From an uncultured Aquimarina sp. (lineage in GTDB: Bacteria; Bacteroidota; Bacteroidia; Flavobacteriales; Flavobacteriaceae): a stretch of 64,000 nt of DNA. Below are positions 9,033 through 17,357 of the stretch, in pieces (the stretch's first letter is position 1; each line of letters begins with the position of its first letter). The DNA lies in the NCBI RefSeq assembly GCF_947496855.1, contig NZ_CANMED010000003.1, positions 248,001-312,000 of the forward strand. Reading direction: 5' to 3'. Under the pieces are notes generated by a model. It made no database searches. It worked only from the letters and a program-made list of their open reading frames with translations, and had not been told where the DNA came from. A program made the position numbers and the translations under genes.

Positions 9033-9980
9033 ATGGATATTTCTGTTGTAATACCATTGCTTAACGAGCAGGAATCACTTACCGAATTATATGATTGGAT
9101 CGCAAAAGTGATGCAATCTAACTCTTATTCATACGAAATCATTTTTATAGATGACGGTAGTACAGATGCATCTTGGGATGCTATTACTACTTTATCCAAA
9201 AAAGATCAAAATGTAAAAGGAATACAATTTCTACGAAATTATGGTAAATCCCAGGCATTACATGCGGGTTTTGCAGAAGCATTAGGCGACGTGGTCATTA
9301 CCATGGACGCCGATTTACAAGACAATCCAGAAGAAATTCCTGAATTGTATGATCTCATTATCAAAGATAATTATGACTTGATTTCTGGATGGAAAAAGAA
9401 ACGATACGATTCTGTAATCGCTAAAAACTTACCTTCCAAATTATTTAATGCTGCGGCAAGAAAAACATCGGGTCTAAAATTGCACGATTTTAACTGTGGA
9501 CTAAAAGCATATAAAAATCAAGTAGTGAAGCATGTGGATGTACACGGAGAAATGCATCGCTATATTCCTGTATTGGCAAAAAATGCGGGTTTCAATAAAA
9601 TTGGTGAAAAAGTAGTACTGCACCAGGCAAGAAAATATGGTAAAACCAAATTTGGGATGAGTCGTTTTATAAATGGTTTCTTAGATTTAATTACCATTTG
9701 GTTTATGTCTCGCTTTGGTAAGCGTCCAATGCATTTCTTTGGACTAATTGGCACCATTCTTTTTATTGTTGGCTTTTGTTTTTCTCTGTATCTGGGAATT
9801 GATAAACTTTTTATAGAAAAACAAGGAAGATTAATTGCTCAGCGACCTGAATTTTATGTTGCATTAACATCCATGATATTAGGAACACAGTTTTTCTTAG
9901 CTGGATTTCTAGGAGAAATTATTTTAACAAGCAAGCGAGATAAAGAACGATATAACATTTCTGAGAAAATACATCTCTAA
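9033..9980 (+). CDS. family 2 glycosyltransferase, polyprenyl-phosphate hexosyltransferase type
   Basis: A 315-residue membrane-bound GT2 enzyme that probably transfers a hexose from a nucleotide sugar to a polyprenyl phosphate at the inner membrane. The N-terminal GT-A domain shows SVVIPLLNEQESL, IFIDDGSTDASWD and the metal-binding stretch TMDADLQDNPEEIPEL, with GLKAYKNQVV near residue 160. Two C-terminal transmembrane helices (~residues 233-255 and 268-292) give the GtrB/DPMS-like layout. The frame is open from 8991, but the ATG at 9033 matches the family start and follows the DUF4199 stop by one base. The acceptor and sugar cannot be told from sequence. Confidence 0.88.
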   Translation: MDISVVIPLLNEQESLTELYDWIAKVMQSNSYSYEIIFIDDGSTDASWDAITTLSKKDQNVKGIQFLRNYGKSQALHAGFAEALGDVVITMDADLQDNPEEIPELYDLIIKDNYDLISGWKKKRYDSVIAKNLPSKLFNAAARKTSGLKLHDFNCGLKAYKNQVVKHVDVHGEMHRYIPVLAKNAGFNKIGEKVVLHQARKYGKTKFGMSRFINGFLDLITIWFMSRFGKRPMHFFGLIGTILFIVGFCFSLYLGIDKLFIEKQGRLIAQRPEFYVALTSMILGTQFFLAGFLGEIILTSKRDKERYNISEKIHL

Positions 9981-10107
9981 AACAACACATGCAGTATAGC
10001 TTTCATATCAAAATCGTGTAACTACCTAAATTTAGGGGAACACATGTTTTTTCGAAAGGCTTCCAAAACAAAATTAAATAGTATTTTTGCTACCAAAACC
10101 TAAACGA

Positions 10108-11835
10108 ATGCAGATTTCAGATTCCTTAATAAACAATAGAGTTGAAGAGTGGTTATCACCTATTTTTGATGCTCAGACACAAGAAGAAATTTCACAATTA
10201 AAACAAAACAATACTGAAGTTCTTAAGGAGAGCTTTTATAAGAATTTAGAATTTGGTACAGGCGGTATGCGCGGTATTATGGGTGTAGGAACAAATCGCA
10301 TAAATAAATATACGTTAGGAAAAAGCACCCAAGGATTAAGTAATTATTTAAAAAAACAATTTCCTGGAGAACAAGCAAAGGCTGTAATTGCATATGATTG
10401 TAGAAATAATAGCGACACATTAGCACAACTTGTTGCCGATGTATTTTCTGCTAATGAAATCCAAGTATACCTCTTCTCTAGTTTACGACCAACACCAGAG
10501 TTATCATACGCCGTAAAAGAATTGGATTGTCATTGCGGAATTGTATTAACTGCCAGTCATAATCCACCAGAATATAATGGGTATAAAGTTTACTGGCAAG
10601 ACGGAGGGCAATTAGTTCCTCCACAAGATGGTGAGATTATTACCGAAATTAACTCATTGAATTATGCAGATATCAAGTTTGATGCGAACAGTGATTTAAT
10701 TCAAAAAATTGACAAGGAAATTGATACTCCTTTTATAGAAAACAGTGTTAAAAATGGAAGCTTTGCTGCAACTCAGGAAGCAAAAGATAATACAACTATT
10801 GTATTTACCTCATTACACGGCACTTCTATTACTGCCGTTCCTGAAACATTGGAAAAAGCAGGATATAAAAATGTACACATCGTAAAGGAGCAAGAAGTTC
10901 CTGATGGTAATTTTCCAACGGTAAAATCTCCAAATCCAGAAGAACCCGAAGCCCTTGCTATAGCCATGAAATTAGCAAAAAAAGTGGATGCGGATATTGT
11001 GATTGGTACAGATCCTGATTGTGATCGACTAGGAATCGCTATTCGTAATAATAATGGAGAATTACAATTGCTTAATGGAAACCAAACCATGGTCGTAATG
11101 ACTTGGTTTTTATTAAAACACTATAAAGAAAAAGGATTAAACGGTAATGAATTTATTGCTTCTACTATCGTCTCTACTCCTATGATGAAAAATCTTGGAG
11201 AAGCATATGGTGTAGCATATAAAGAAGTGCTTACAGGATTTAAGTGGATTGCTAAACTCATCAAAGATTTCCCAGAAAAACATTTTATTGGTGGCGGAGA
11301 AGAAAGTTTTGGTTTTATGGTTGGTGATTTTGTTCGTGATAAAGATGCTGTTACTTCTACCCTATTGGCTTGTGAAATAGTAGCGTATACTAAATCTCAT
11401 GGTAGTTCTTTTTATAAAGAGTTATTAAAACTATATACAGACCACGGTTTTTATAAAGAAAGTTTAATTTCTCTTGTTAAAAAAGGAATTAAGGGAGCTG
11501 AGGAGATTAAACAAACAATGATTGATTTAAGAAATAATCCTCCGAAACAGCTTAACGATGAAAAAATAGTATTGATAGAGGATTATCAAACCAGTCTTGC
11601 TAAAAACACTCAGGATCGTACGGAGCAAACTATTGATATTCCTAAATCCAATGTATTAATTTTTTACACAGAATCAGGAAGTAAAATCGCTGCAAGACCA
11701 AGCGGAACTGAGCCAAAAATCAAATTCTATATAAGTGTACAAGAAACTTTAGCAACTGTGGGCGATTTTGATAAAGTGCAACAAAAATTAGATAGTAAAA
11801 TAGAAACAATCAAAAAAGATTTACAATTAACTTAA
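10108..11835 (+). CDS. phospho-sugar mutase (phosphoglucomutase/phosphomannomutase family)
   Basis: Cytosolic alpha-D-phosphohexomutase interconverting hexose 1- and 6-phosphates. All four family motifs are present: active-site Ser loop TASHNPPEYNGYKVYW (~residue 150), metal loop DPDCDRLG (~300), sugar-binding loop GGGEESFGF (~395) and phosphate-binding loop RPSGTEPKIKFY (~530). About 575 residues matches the long PGM2-like bacterial form. A TTG seven codons upstream (10087) is also in frame, but the ATG at 10108 gives the better start. Only 30 bp separate it from the ABC exporter gene, so the two may be co-transcribed. Confidence 0.9.
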   Translation: MQISDSLINNRVEEWLSPIFDAQTQEEISQLKQNNTEVLKESFYKNLEFGTGGMRGIMGVGTNRINKYTLGKSTQGLSNYLKKQFPGEQAKAVIAYDCRNNSDTLAQLVADVFSANEIQVYLFSSLRPTPELSYAVKELDCHCGIVLTASHNPPEYNGYKVYWQDGGQLVPPQDGEIITEINSLNYADIKFDANSDLIQKIDKEIDTPFIENSVKNGSFAATQEAKDNTTIVFTSLHGTSITAVPETLEKAGYKNVHIVKEQEVPDGNFPTVKSPNPEEPEALAIAMKLAKKVDADIVIGTDPDCDRLGIAIRNNNGELQLLNGNQTMVVMTWFLLKHYKEKGLNGNEFIASTIVSTPMMKNLGEAYGVAYKEVLTGFKWIAKLIKDFPEKHFIGGGEESFGFMVGDFVRDKDAVTSTLLACEIVAYTKSHGSSFYKELLKLYTDHGFYKESLISLVKKGIKGAEEIKQTMIDLRNNPPKQLNDEKIVLIEDYQTSLAKNTQDRTEQTIDIPKSNVLIFYTESGSKIAARPSGTEPKIKFYISVQETLATVGDFDKVQQKLDSKIETIKKDLQLT

Positions 11836-11865
11836 ATAGCAGCAATCACCGTTGCTGAATAATTA

Positions 11866-13698
11866 ATGAACTATTTTAAACAAATTCTTCGCTTTGCGAA
11901 ACCTTATAAATCTTTCGGGATTCTAAATATTATATGTAATATTTTTTATGCACTGTTTAGCGCGTTGTCATTTATAGCATTGATACCAATGCTTAAGGTA
12001 TTATTTAATAAGGAAAAAAATACGATATATCCTGAACCTGTATGGAAAGGCATCACCAGTTCTAAGGATTATTTAATGGATTCCCTAAACCTTTTTATTT
12101 CTGAGAATGTTGCTTCCAAAGGAGAATTATATGTTCTCACTTATATGATTATAGCTATTATTACTATCTTCATGCTTAAAAATCTCTTTAATTATCTAGC
12201 AATGTACTTTATTACATTCCTAAGAAATGGTGTATTAAGAGATATTAGGGATGAGCTGTATGAAAAAACTATCAGTCTTCCATTATCTTTTTTTTCGGAA
12301 AAGCGAAAAGGAGATACGATTGCCAGAATTTCTACTGATGTATTAGAAATACAGCATTCTTTTTTATCAATTCTAGAACTAATTGTTAGAGAACCCCTTA
12401 CTATTCTTTTTACTTTGATATTCATGTTTTACCTGAGTACAACACTTACACTTTTTGTATTCATTTTTATTCCTGTTTCAGGGTTTCTAATTTCCTTAAT
12501 CGGTAAAACATTAAAAAAACATTCTGATAAAGTTCAAAAAGAGCAAGGTCATTTTTTATCCATTGTAGAAGAAACTCTAGGAGGGCTTAAAGTAATTAAA
12601 GGGTTTAATGCTGAAAAAATATTTGGAAACAAGTTTCAAGAATCTACATCACGGTTTTTAAAATTTTCAAATACCTTATTGAATCGCCAAAATTTGGCTT
12701 CTCCAACTAGTGAATTTCTAGGAATTTGCGTGATCTCTGTATTGCTATGGTATGGAGGGAGGCTAGTATTTGTTAGTAAAACTTTAGAAGCTGAAATGTT
12801 CTTGGCCTACATTGGCTTAGCATATAATATTTTAACTCCTGCTAAGGCTATATCTAAAGCTAACTATGGAGTAAAAAAGGGAAATGCCGCAGCGGAGCGT
12901 GTGCTAGAAATCCTAAATACAGATTCTCCATTAAAAGATAAACCTGGAGCAGTTGATAAGAATAATTTTGAAGATAATATTCTTTTAGAAGATATCTCTT
13001 TTAAATACGAGGACGAATATGTATTAAACAATTTCACCCTTAATGTTCCTAAAGGAAAATCTGTTGCTCTTGTTGGGCAATCAGGTAGTGGCAAATCCAC
13101 GATAGCCAATTTAGTTACTAGATTCTATGATGTAAATAAAGGAGCCATTAAAATAGATGGTATTGATATCAAAGATATCACTAAAAACTCCCTTAGAGGG
13201 TTAATGGGATTGGTGACTCAAGACTCTATTTTATTTAATGATACGATCAAAAATAATTTACTTGTTGGTGACGAAAATGCATCTGACGAAGAAATACTAG
13301 AAGCTTTAAAAATAGCGAATGCATGGGAGTTTGTAAAAAACCTTCCTAAAGGGATAGAAACCAATATTGGTGATAGTGGTAATAAATTAAGTGGTGGTCA
13401 GAAACAACGACTTTCTATCGCAAGAGCAGTACTAAAAAATCCCCCTATTATGATTCTGGATGAAGCAACCTCAGCTTTAGATACAGAAAGTGAACGATTG
13501 GTACAATCAGCTTTAGAAAATATGATGAAAAACCGGACTAGTATCGTAATCGCTCATAGACTATCTACCATACAAAATTCAGATTTAATCGTTGTAATGC
13601 AAAAAGGAAATATTGTAGAACAAGGGACTCACGAAGAACTTATAGCTAATAATGGTGCTTATCATAAATTAGTCACTATGCAGTCTTTTGATAGTTAA
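11866..13698 (+). CDS. MsbA-like ABC exporter (fused permease/ATPase)
   Basis: A half-transporter of 610 residues expected to work as a homodimer in the inner membrane. Six transmembrane helices lie in residues ~15-325. The ATPase follows: Walker A GQSGSGKST (~403), signature LSGGQKQR (~510), Walker B MILDEATSALD (~530) and the switch His in VIAHRLST (~563). The layout matches the lipid A/lipid or multidrug exporter group. MsbA is the likely class, but a drug or peptide exporter cannot be ruled out. It probably ends at the bidirectional hairpin at 13728-13750, shared with the minus-strand RNA unit that follows. Confidence 0.88.
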   Translation: MNYFKQILRFAKPYKSFGILNIICNIFYALFSALSFIALIPMLKVLFNKEKNTIYPEPVWKGITSSKDYLMDSLNLFISENVASKGELYVLTYMIIAIITIFMLKNLFNYLAMYFITFLRNGVLRDIRDELYEKTISLPLSFFSEKRKGDTIARISTDVLEIQHSFLSILELIVREPLTILFTLIFMFYLSTTLTLFVFIFIPVSGFLISLIGKTLKKHSDKVQKEQGHFLSIVEETLGGLKVIKGFNAEKIFGNKFQESTSRFLKFSNTLLNRQNLASPTSEFLGICVISVLLWYGGRLVFVSKTLEAEMFLAYIGLAYNILTPAKAISKANYGVKKGNAAAERVLEILNTDSPLKDKPGAVDKNNFEDNILLEDISFKYEDEYVLNNFTLNVPKGKSVALVGQSGSGKSTIANLVTRFYDVNKGAIKIDGIDIKDITKNSLRGLMGLVTQDSILFNDTIKNNLLVGDENASDEEILEALKIANAWEFVKNLPKGIETNIGDSGNKLSGGQKQRLSIARAVLKNPPIMILDEATSALDTESERLVQSALENMMKNRTSIVIAHRLSTIQNSDLIVVMQKGNIVEQGTHEELIANNGAYHKLVTMQSFDS

Positions 13699-13719
13699 AT
13701 ACTGAATATTAAACACATA

Positions 13720-13867
13720 AAAACAAAAAAGAGCGTCTCCACGCTCTTTTTCTTCACACAAATCATCTTAATTTAGGGGCTTAATCTAAAATTAAAACTC
13801 ACTTTTATTAAAAACTTTCACTCTGGGGGAAATGAAAGCGTTAACTCATTTTTACTTTGTAAATATA
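13720..13867 (-). repeat. direct repeat copy 1
   Basis: Bases 13720-13820 are identical over 101 bp to 14036-14136. Beyond that the copies diverge but stay alignable without gaps through the promoter, at a constant offset of 316 bp. Confidence 0.95.
13722..13854 (-). ncRNA. candidate small RNA, copy 1
   Basis: Predicted transcript of about 130 nt, running from near 13854 down to the T-run at 13730-13722. Near its 5' end CTTTCA pairs with TGAAAG, with a C-rich loop (TTTCCCCCAGAG). A mostly unpaired A/U-rich segment with a second C-run (AAGCCCCTAA) follows. The transcript ends with the hairpin AAAGAGCGT/ACGCTCTTT plus T-run, a textbook intrinsic terminator when read on the minus strand. A matching promoter precedes it. 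No conserved ORF spans it. A structured RNA such as the Rfam Flavo-1 motif is possible but cannot be checked here. Confidence 0.55.
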
Positions 13868-13889
13868 CAATCAATTTAGAATACGACAA
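13859..13889 (-). promoter_or_regulatory. promoter of small RNA copy 1
   Basis: Minus strand: TTG at 13889-13887, a 19-nt spacer, then TATATTTAC at 13867-13859, one base off the Bacteroidota TAnnTTTG box. Confidence 0.6.
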
Positions 13890-13957
13890 AACATTTTATG
13901 CATTTAATCTAAAAAATACGCTTTTTAACATTTTTTCACATCAAAAAAAATCAGTAA

Positions 13958-13973
13958 GTAAGTTATAACTTAC
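13958..13973. promoter_or_regulatory. 16-bp perfect palindrome, possible operator
   Basis: GTAAGTTATAACTTAC is its own reverse complement. It lies upstream of the promoter of RNA copy 1 and just beyond the end of copy 2, and copy 2 has no clear equivalent. Short perfect palindromes of this kind often bind dimeric regulators; the protein is unknown. Confidence 0.35.
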
Positions 13974-14035
13974 ATTCTATCGAATAAATTTGAATACTGA
14001 ACTATTACAATAGAAAACCTACAAGGAATATATAG

Positions 14036-14183
14036 AAAACAAAAAAGAGCGTCTCCACGCTCTTTTTCTTCACACAAATCATCTTAATTTAGGGGCTTAA
14101 TCTAAAATTAAAACTCACTTTTATTAAAAACTTTCATCTTGGGGAAAATGAAAGTGATAACTCATTATTACAGTGTAAAGATA
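14036..14183 (-). repeat. direct repeat copy 2
   Basis: Second copy of the repeat at 13720-13867. The 101 identical bases are 14036-14136; the rest is diverged but collinear. Confidence 0.95.
14038..14170 (-). ncRNA. candidate small RNA, copy 2
   Basis: Paralogue of copy 1 with the same architecture. The terminator-proximal 101 bases are identical. The 5' hairpin is kept, and its arms are one pair longer (CTTTCAT/ATGAAAG, loop TTTTCCCCAAG) although the loop sequence changed. Keeping a hairpin while its sequence drifts argues for an RNA function. The promoter elements sit at exactly the same distances as in copy 1. Confidence 0.55.
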
Positions 14184-14205
14184 CTAAAATTTCTAAATCC
14201 ACCAA
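14175..14205 (-). promoter_or_regulatory. promoter of small RNA copy 2
   Basis: Minus strand: TTG at 14205-14203, a 19-nt spacer, then TATCTTTAC at 14183-14175. Both elements are conserved with copy 1 while much of the spacer is not. Confidence 0.6.
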
Positions 14206-14376
14206 GTTTTAATTCATTTTATCTAAATAAAAACGCATTTAATCTAAGTAATTACGGTTTTTCTTACATTTTTCCTACAAATAATATTTTCAAAAGCTCA
14301 TTAAACCTTTTTTATGTATTTTAGTCTTATAACATAGTAACGTATACTAACGACCATCTAAAACTATTTTTTACTA

Positions 14377-14925
14377 TTGAATATTCAAGAAGAAGAAAAC
14401 TTACTTACTGCCCTGCAAACGGATAAAGACATCAATAATGCTTTTAGCAAACTTGTTGCCGTTTATAAGCAAAGATTATATTGGCATATTCGGAACATGG
14501 TGAAAAACCACGATGATACCGATGATATATTACAAAATGTGTTTATTAAAGTCTATAAAAATATATCAAAGTTTAAAGGTGACAGTAAGTTATATTCGTG
14601 GATGTACAGAATCGCTACCAATGAATCCATTACCTTCTTAAATCAAAAGGCAAAAAAACACAATATTAGTAATGAAGAATTACAGCAACAACTCATCCAA
14701 AATCTGGAAGCTGATGTATATTTTGAAGGAGATGAAATCCAACTTAAATTACAAAAGGCCATCGCTATATTACCTCAAAAACAACAACAGGTATTTAATA
14801 TGAAATATTTTCAGGAATTGAAATACAGAGAAATATCCGAAATTTTAGAAACTAGTGAAGGTGCTTTAAAAGCTTCGTACCATATCGCTTCTAAAAAAAT
14901 TGAAGAATACTTAAAAACTAATTAA
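14377..14925 (+). CDS. ECF-type RNA polymerase sigma factor
   Basis: A sigma-70 family factor of 182 residues. Region 2 is DDTDDILQNVFIKVYKN followed by the core-binding/melting stretch LYSWMYRIATNES (~residues 45-85). Region 4 is LPQKQQQVFNMKYFQ plus the helix-turn-helix YREISEILETSEGALKAS (~130-170). No region 3 or 1.1 is present, so it is an ECF factor. The start is TTG. The next gene follows after 31 bp and encodes a membrane protein that looks like its regulator; a Spy-like periplasmic protein comes third. The three form a compact operon typical of envelope-stress ECF modules. Confidence 0.92.
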   Translation: MNIQEEENLLTALQTDKDINNAFSKLVAVYKQRLYWHIRNMVKNHDDTDDILQNVFIKVYKNISKFKGDSKLYSWMYRIATNESITFLNQKAKKHNISNEELQQQLIQNLEADVYFEGDEIQLKLQKAIAILPQKQQQVFNMKYFQELKYREISEILETSEGALKASYHIASKKIEEYLKTN

Positions 14926-14956
14926 ACCTTTTTACATTTACATCGTCTTATATATA

Positions 14957-15601
14957 GTGAAAAAGAATAATTTACATAACAACAAAGAAGGGTTTAAAGT
15001 TCCAAAAGATTACTTCGATAATTTCGAAGAGAAGCTTTTGGAGGAAATTTCTAAAGAAGATAAAGATTCTTCCATACTATCTGGCATGATATCCACTGGC
15101 CTAAAAGCCCCTGATGATTATTTCAATACTTTCGAGAATCAGCTTATGAAAAAACTGAATTCTACTGAGAGGGATAAAGCTTCTATACTTGATAATAAAA
15201 TAAAAACAGGCTTAACAACACCCGAAAAGTATTTTGAAAACCTGGAAAAAACCATTTTACAAAAGACAGTTACAATAAATAAAGAAACTAAGGTAATATC
15301 ACTATTCTCTAAAAAGAACATATTATACGTATCAAGCATTGCAGCCATGATTGCTATCATTATATCTATCTCGATAAATAAGGAAAATGATTCTTTTAGT
15401 TTTGACACTATTGAGATTGCTGATATTCAGAAATATTTTGAGGAAGGAAATGCTGAATTAAGTAATGCTGAAATTGCCGAATTACTGGATGATGAAACTA
15501 ATTTAAGCGATACATTTAGTAATACGGAACTGAGTGATGAAGAATTAGAAAATTATTTATCTGATGAAGAGCTGTCTGATGAGATTATATATGTTGAATA
15601 A
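14957..15601 (+). CDS. membrane-anchored putative anti-sigma factor with three N-terminal repeats
   Basis: A 214-residue protein starting at GTG. The cytoplasmic half holds three copies of a motif with consensus G(L/F)xxPxxYFxxxE: GFKVPKDYFDNFEEKLL (~residue 12), GLKAPDDYFNTFENQLM (~50) and GLTTPEKYFENLEKTIL (~89). A single transmembrane helix (ILYVSSIAAMIAIIISISI, ~117-136) follows. The C-terminal part is strongly acidic (ELSDEELENYLSDEELSDE) and should face the periplasm. The position between an ECF sigma factor and a Spy-like protein suggests it holds the sigma factor at the membrane. It has no zinc-finger anti-sigma motif, so the mechanism is inferred. Confidence 0.7.
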   Translation: MKKNNLHNNKEGFKVPKDYFDNFEEKLLEEISKEDKDSSILSGMISTGLKAPDDYFNTFENQLMKKLNSTERDKASILDNKIKTGLTTPEKYFENLEKTILQKTVTINKETKVISLFSKKNILYVSSIAAMIAIIISISINKENDSFSFDTIEIADIQKYFEEGNAELSNAEIAELLDDETNLSDTFSNTELSDEELENYLSDEELSDEIIYVE

Positions 15602-15611
15602 AAAAAAACAC

Positions 15612-16055
15612 ATGAAAAAGATACTATTACTATTTATTATTGTTTTTACTATTAATGTTTCCTATTCTCAAAGAGGATCAAGAGAAAGAGTGAAAACTTT
15701 AAAAATAGCCTATATAACAGAACAATTAAATTTAAGCAGTAAGGAAGCTCAACAGTTTTGGCCTATTTATAACGAGCATGACGAGACCATGGATAGCCTT
15801 AAAAAGGAAGAACGTAGATCTATTAAATTAATAAAAGATGCAGATGGTTCAGAAGGTATAAGTGAAAAAGAAGCTGAAGAATTTTTAAGAAATCACCTAA
15901 AGGGAGAAGAGCAAAAGCTAAATGTGCATAAAAAATTAATTAAAGATCTAAGACAAGTCATTTCTCATAAAAAGATCCTAAAACTGGTTAAAGCAGAGAG
16001 GGAATTTAACAAACGTCTTCTAAAACAATTGAGGAATAGACGGCAAAGACAGTAA
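15612..16055 (+). CDS. Spy/CpxP-like periplasmic protein of the ECF operon
   Basis: A 147-residue exported, highly charged helical protein. The signal peptide is MKKILLLFIIVFTINVSYSQ. The mature part begins with RVKTLKIAYITEQLNLSSKEAQQFWPIYNEH, the pattern seen in Bacteroidota sensors encoded next to ECF sigma factors. Its LTxEEAxxFWPxY-like motif recalls the Spy/CpxP LTxxQ repeats. The ATG at 15612 was preferred over upstream in-frame ATGs because it gives a clean signal peptide and avoids overlap with the preceding gene. It probably senses misfolded protein or envelope stress and acts as feedback on the sigma factor (inference). Confidence 0.78.
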   Translation: MKKILLLFIIVFTINVSYSQRGSRERVKTLKIAYITEQLNLSSKEAQQFWPIYNEHDETMDSLKKEERRSIKLIKDADGSEGISEKEAEEFLRNHLKGEEQKLNVHKKLIKDLRQVISHKKILKLVKAEREFNKRLLKQLRNRRQRQ

Positions 16056-16187
16056 ACTGTGGAGTGTTCAACTTAAAAATCCTACCAAAAAACGTGATTA
16101 GTTCAACTATCTATTTTGGATTCGTTTCTACGCAATTTTTGATTAGGCCAAGGTGTACCACTAATAAAAAGCTTTCTGATTTTAAAT

Positions 16188-16222
16188 AAAAGTAAATGAA
16201 ATCACTCTATCATTTACTTTTT
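16188..16222. terminator. bidirectional terminator between convergent genes
   Basis: AAAAGTAAATGA pairs with TCATTTACTTTT around a 10-nt loop, with T-runs on both sides. It overlaps the stop codon of the minus-strand gene ending at 16214. Confidence 0.7.
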
Positions 16223-17287
16223 TGTTTTAAAAAGTAATTTTGCTATTCTATTCTTTCCCGCTGCCACTGCAACACTATCATTTATAAATCGAAGTGTATA
16301 AAAGCTTTCTTTACTAATATCTTTCCACGAATTTCCTGAATCATTAGATATTGAGATTCCGGTAAAACCTAGCGCCACCATTTCTTTACCACCTCCGTTG
16401 GGTATGTATCTAATACAACTTTTATATCCTGCTCCTACTCCATCCGCTACTAAATTCCAAGTTTTACCTCCATCAACGGTAACTGCCTTATTTCTTTTGT
16501 TATCTTCAGGTTTCGTATAATCTCCTCCAAAAATAATCCCGTAACTTTCGTTATAAAAATCTATGGAATAAGCCCCAGTTGTTTCAACTCCCTGTATTAT
16601 TGGAGTTTCAAAAACTTGCCAGTTATCACCTTTATCTGATGAATAAAAAACTCTCGATTTTATTCCACCCGAAACAATCCAGGTATGATTATCGACTATT
16701 GCTATATTTCCATTACTAGCTGCAAAAGCTGCTTCGCCTTCTTTTATTTCTGGTAAATCTTCACAAGGAAGTTTATCCCATGTCTCTCCTCCATCTGTGG
16801 TAATAATAATGGATAAACATCCATCAGTTGGATCTCCCATCGCAATTCCTTCTTTATTATTCCAAAAAGCTATAGCATCATAAAAAACCTTTTCGTGATC
16901 TTCTTTGTACACCAACATTATTGCTCCTGTTACTTTATTGACTTTATATAATAAAGCCGGTGATGTAATACTCAGCATAAAAAACTCAGTTTCCGTATCT
17001 GCAATAGCCCTAAAGTGAACTTTCTTACCTTCAAAATCTAAAGTATCGATTTTTTTATTCTTGATAGTAAGCTTATCTCCTATTTCAAAAGTTCCATATA
17101 CGCCATTACTACCCGCAAACATTAATAGATTATCTTCTATTACGATAGCTCTGATACTAGTTGAATCACTAAAAATTGTTTCGACAGTTACTTCAGAAAA
17201 ATCATGTTGAATCGATTTTTGTTGTTTAGAACCACAATTAAAATGAAGCGCTACAACTAATAACAATAGTAAAAATCTCATACCCAA
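16214..17287 (-). CDS. lipoprotein with BNR/YCF48-like beta-propeller repeats
   Basis: A 357-residue protein with a lipoprotein signal (lipobox ALHFNC near residue 18). The rest is a beta-propeller of the sortilin/YCF48/BNR type. The Asp-box-like signature SxDxGxxW recurs as ITTDGGETWDKL, YSSDKGDNWQVF, VTVDGGKTWNLV and ISNDSGNSWKDI, about one per blade. Flavobacterial relatives are usually annotated as oxidoreductase or glycosyl hydrolase, but no catalytic residues of either can be pointed out. It is probably a surface or periplasmic binding/assembly protein. It is divergent from the methyltransferase gene and shares a short promoter region with it. Confidence 0.8.
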   Translation of the reverse strand: MGMRFLLLLLVVALHFNCGSKQQKSIQHDFSEVTVETIFSDSTSIRAIVIEDNLLMFAGSNGVYGTFEIGDKLTIKNKKIDTLDFEGKKVHFRAIADTETEFFMLSITSPALLYKVNKVTGAIMLVYKEDHEKVFYDAIAFWNNKEGIAMGDPTDGCLSIIITTDGGETWDKLPCEDLPEIKEGEAAFAASNGNIAIVDNHTWIVSGGIKSRVFYSSDKGDNWQVFETPIIQGVETTGAYSIDFYNESYGIIFGGDYTKPEDNKRNKAVTVDGGKTWNLVADGVGAGYKSCIRYIPNGGGKEMVALGFTGISISNDSGNSWKDISKESFYTLRFINDSVAVAAGKNRIAKLLFKTKK

Positions 17288-17319
17288 TATTTTTGAATCA
17301 AATATAATACTATTCTAAA

Positions 17320-17337
17320 GCAAAGGATTACCTTTGC
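17320..17337. promoter_or_regulatory. divergent -7 boxes forming an inverted repeat
   Basis: GCAAAGG-ATTA-CCTTTGC is a perfect inverted repeat with a 4-bp centre. On the plus strand it contains TACCTTTG (17329-17336), a perfect -7 box for the methyltransferase gene. On the minus strand the mirror image CCTTTGC could serve the lipoprotein gene. Confidence 0.5.
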
Positions 17338-17357
17338 AAACCTTAAAAAAAATGACA

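Larger units (their letters stand above)
13699..14376. other. 678-bp intergenic region holding two tandem minus-strand RNA units
   Basis: There is no convincing protein gene here. The region consists of a ~316-bp direct duplication: each copy has, in plus-strand order, a bidirectional hairpin, a conserved ~130-nt segment, a minus-strand promoter and a conserved upstream element (GCATTTAATCTAA at 13900-13912 and 14235-14247). A perfect 16-bp palindrome lies between the copies at 13958-13973. The last ~100 bp must also contain the plus-strand promoter for the sigma factor gene. Confidence 0.7.

Noticed and set aside
13722..13854. Short minus-strand frames within the repeated units (for example a 9-codon GTG frame)
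   Set aside because: Very short, no ribosome-binding site, and the frames nearer the 5' end differ between the two copies, which favours RNA rather than peptide function.
14139..14324. 61-codon plus-strand frame starting MGKMKVITHYYSVKILKF
   Set aside because: It starts inside repeat copy 2 and has no equivalent in copy 1, whose sequence breaks the frame. Its composition is that of random AT-rich DNA.
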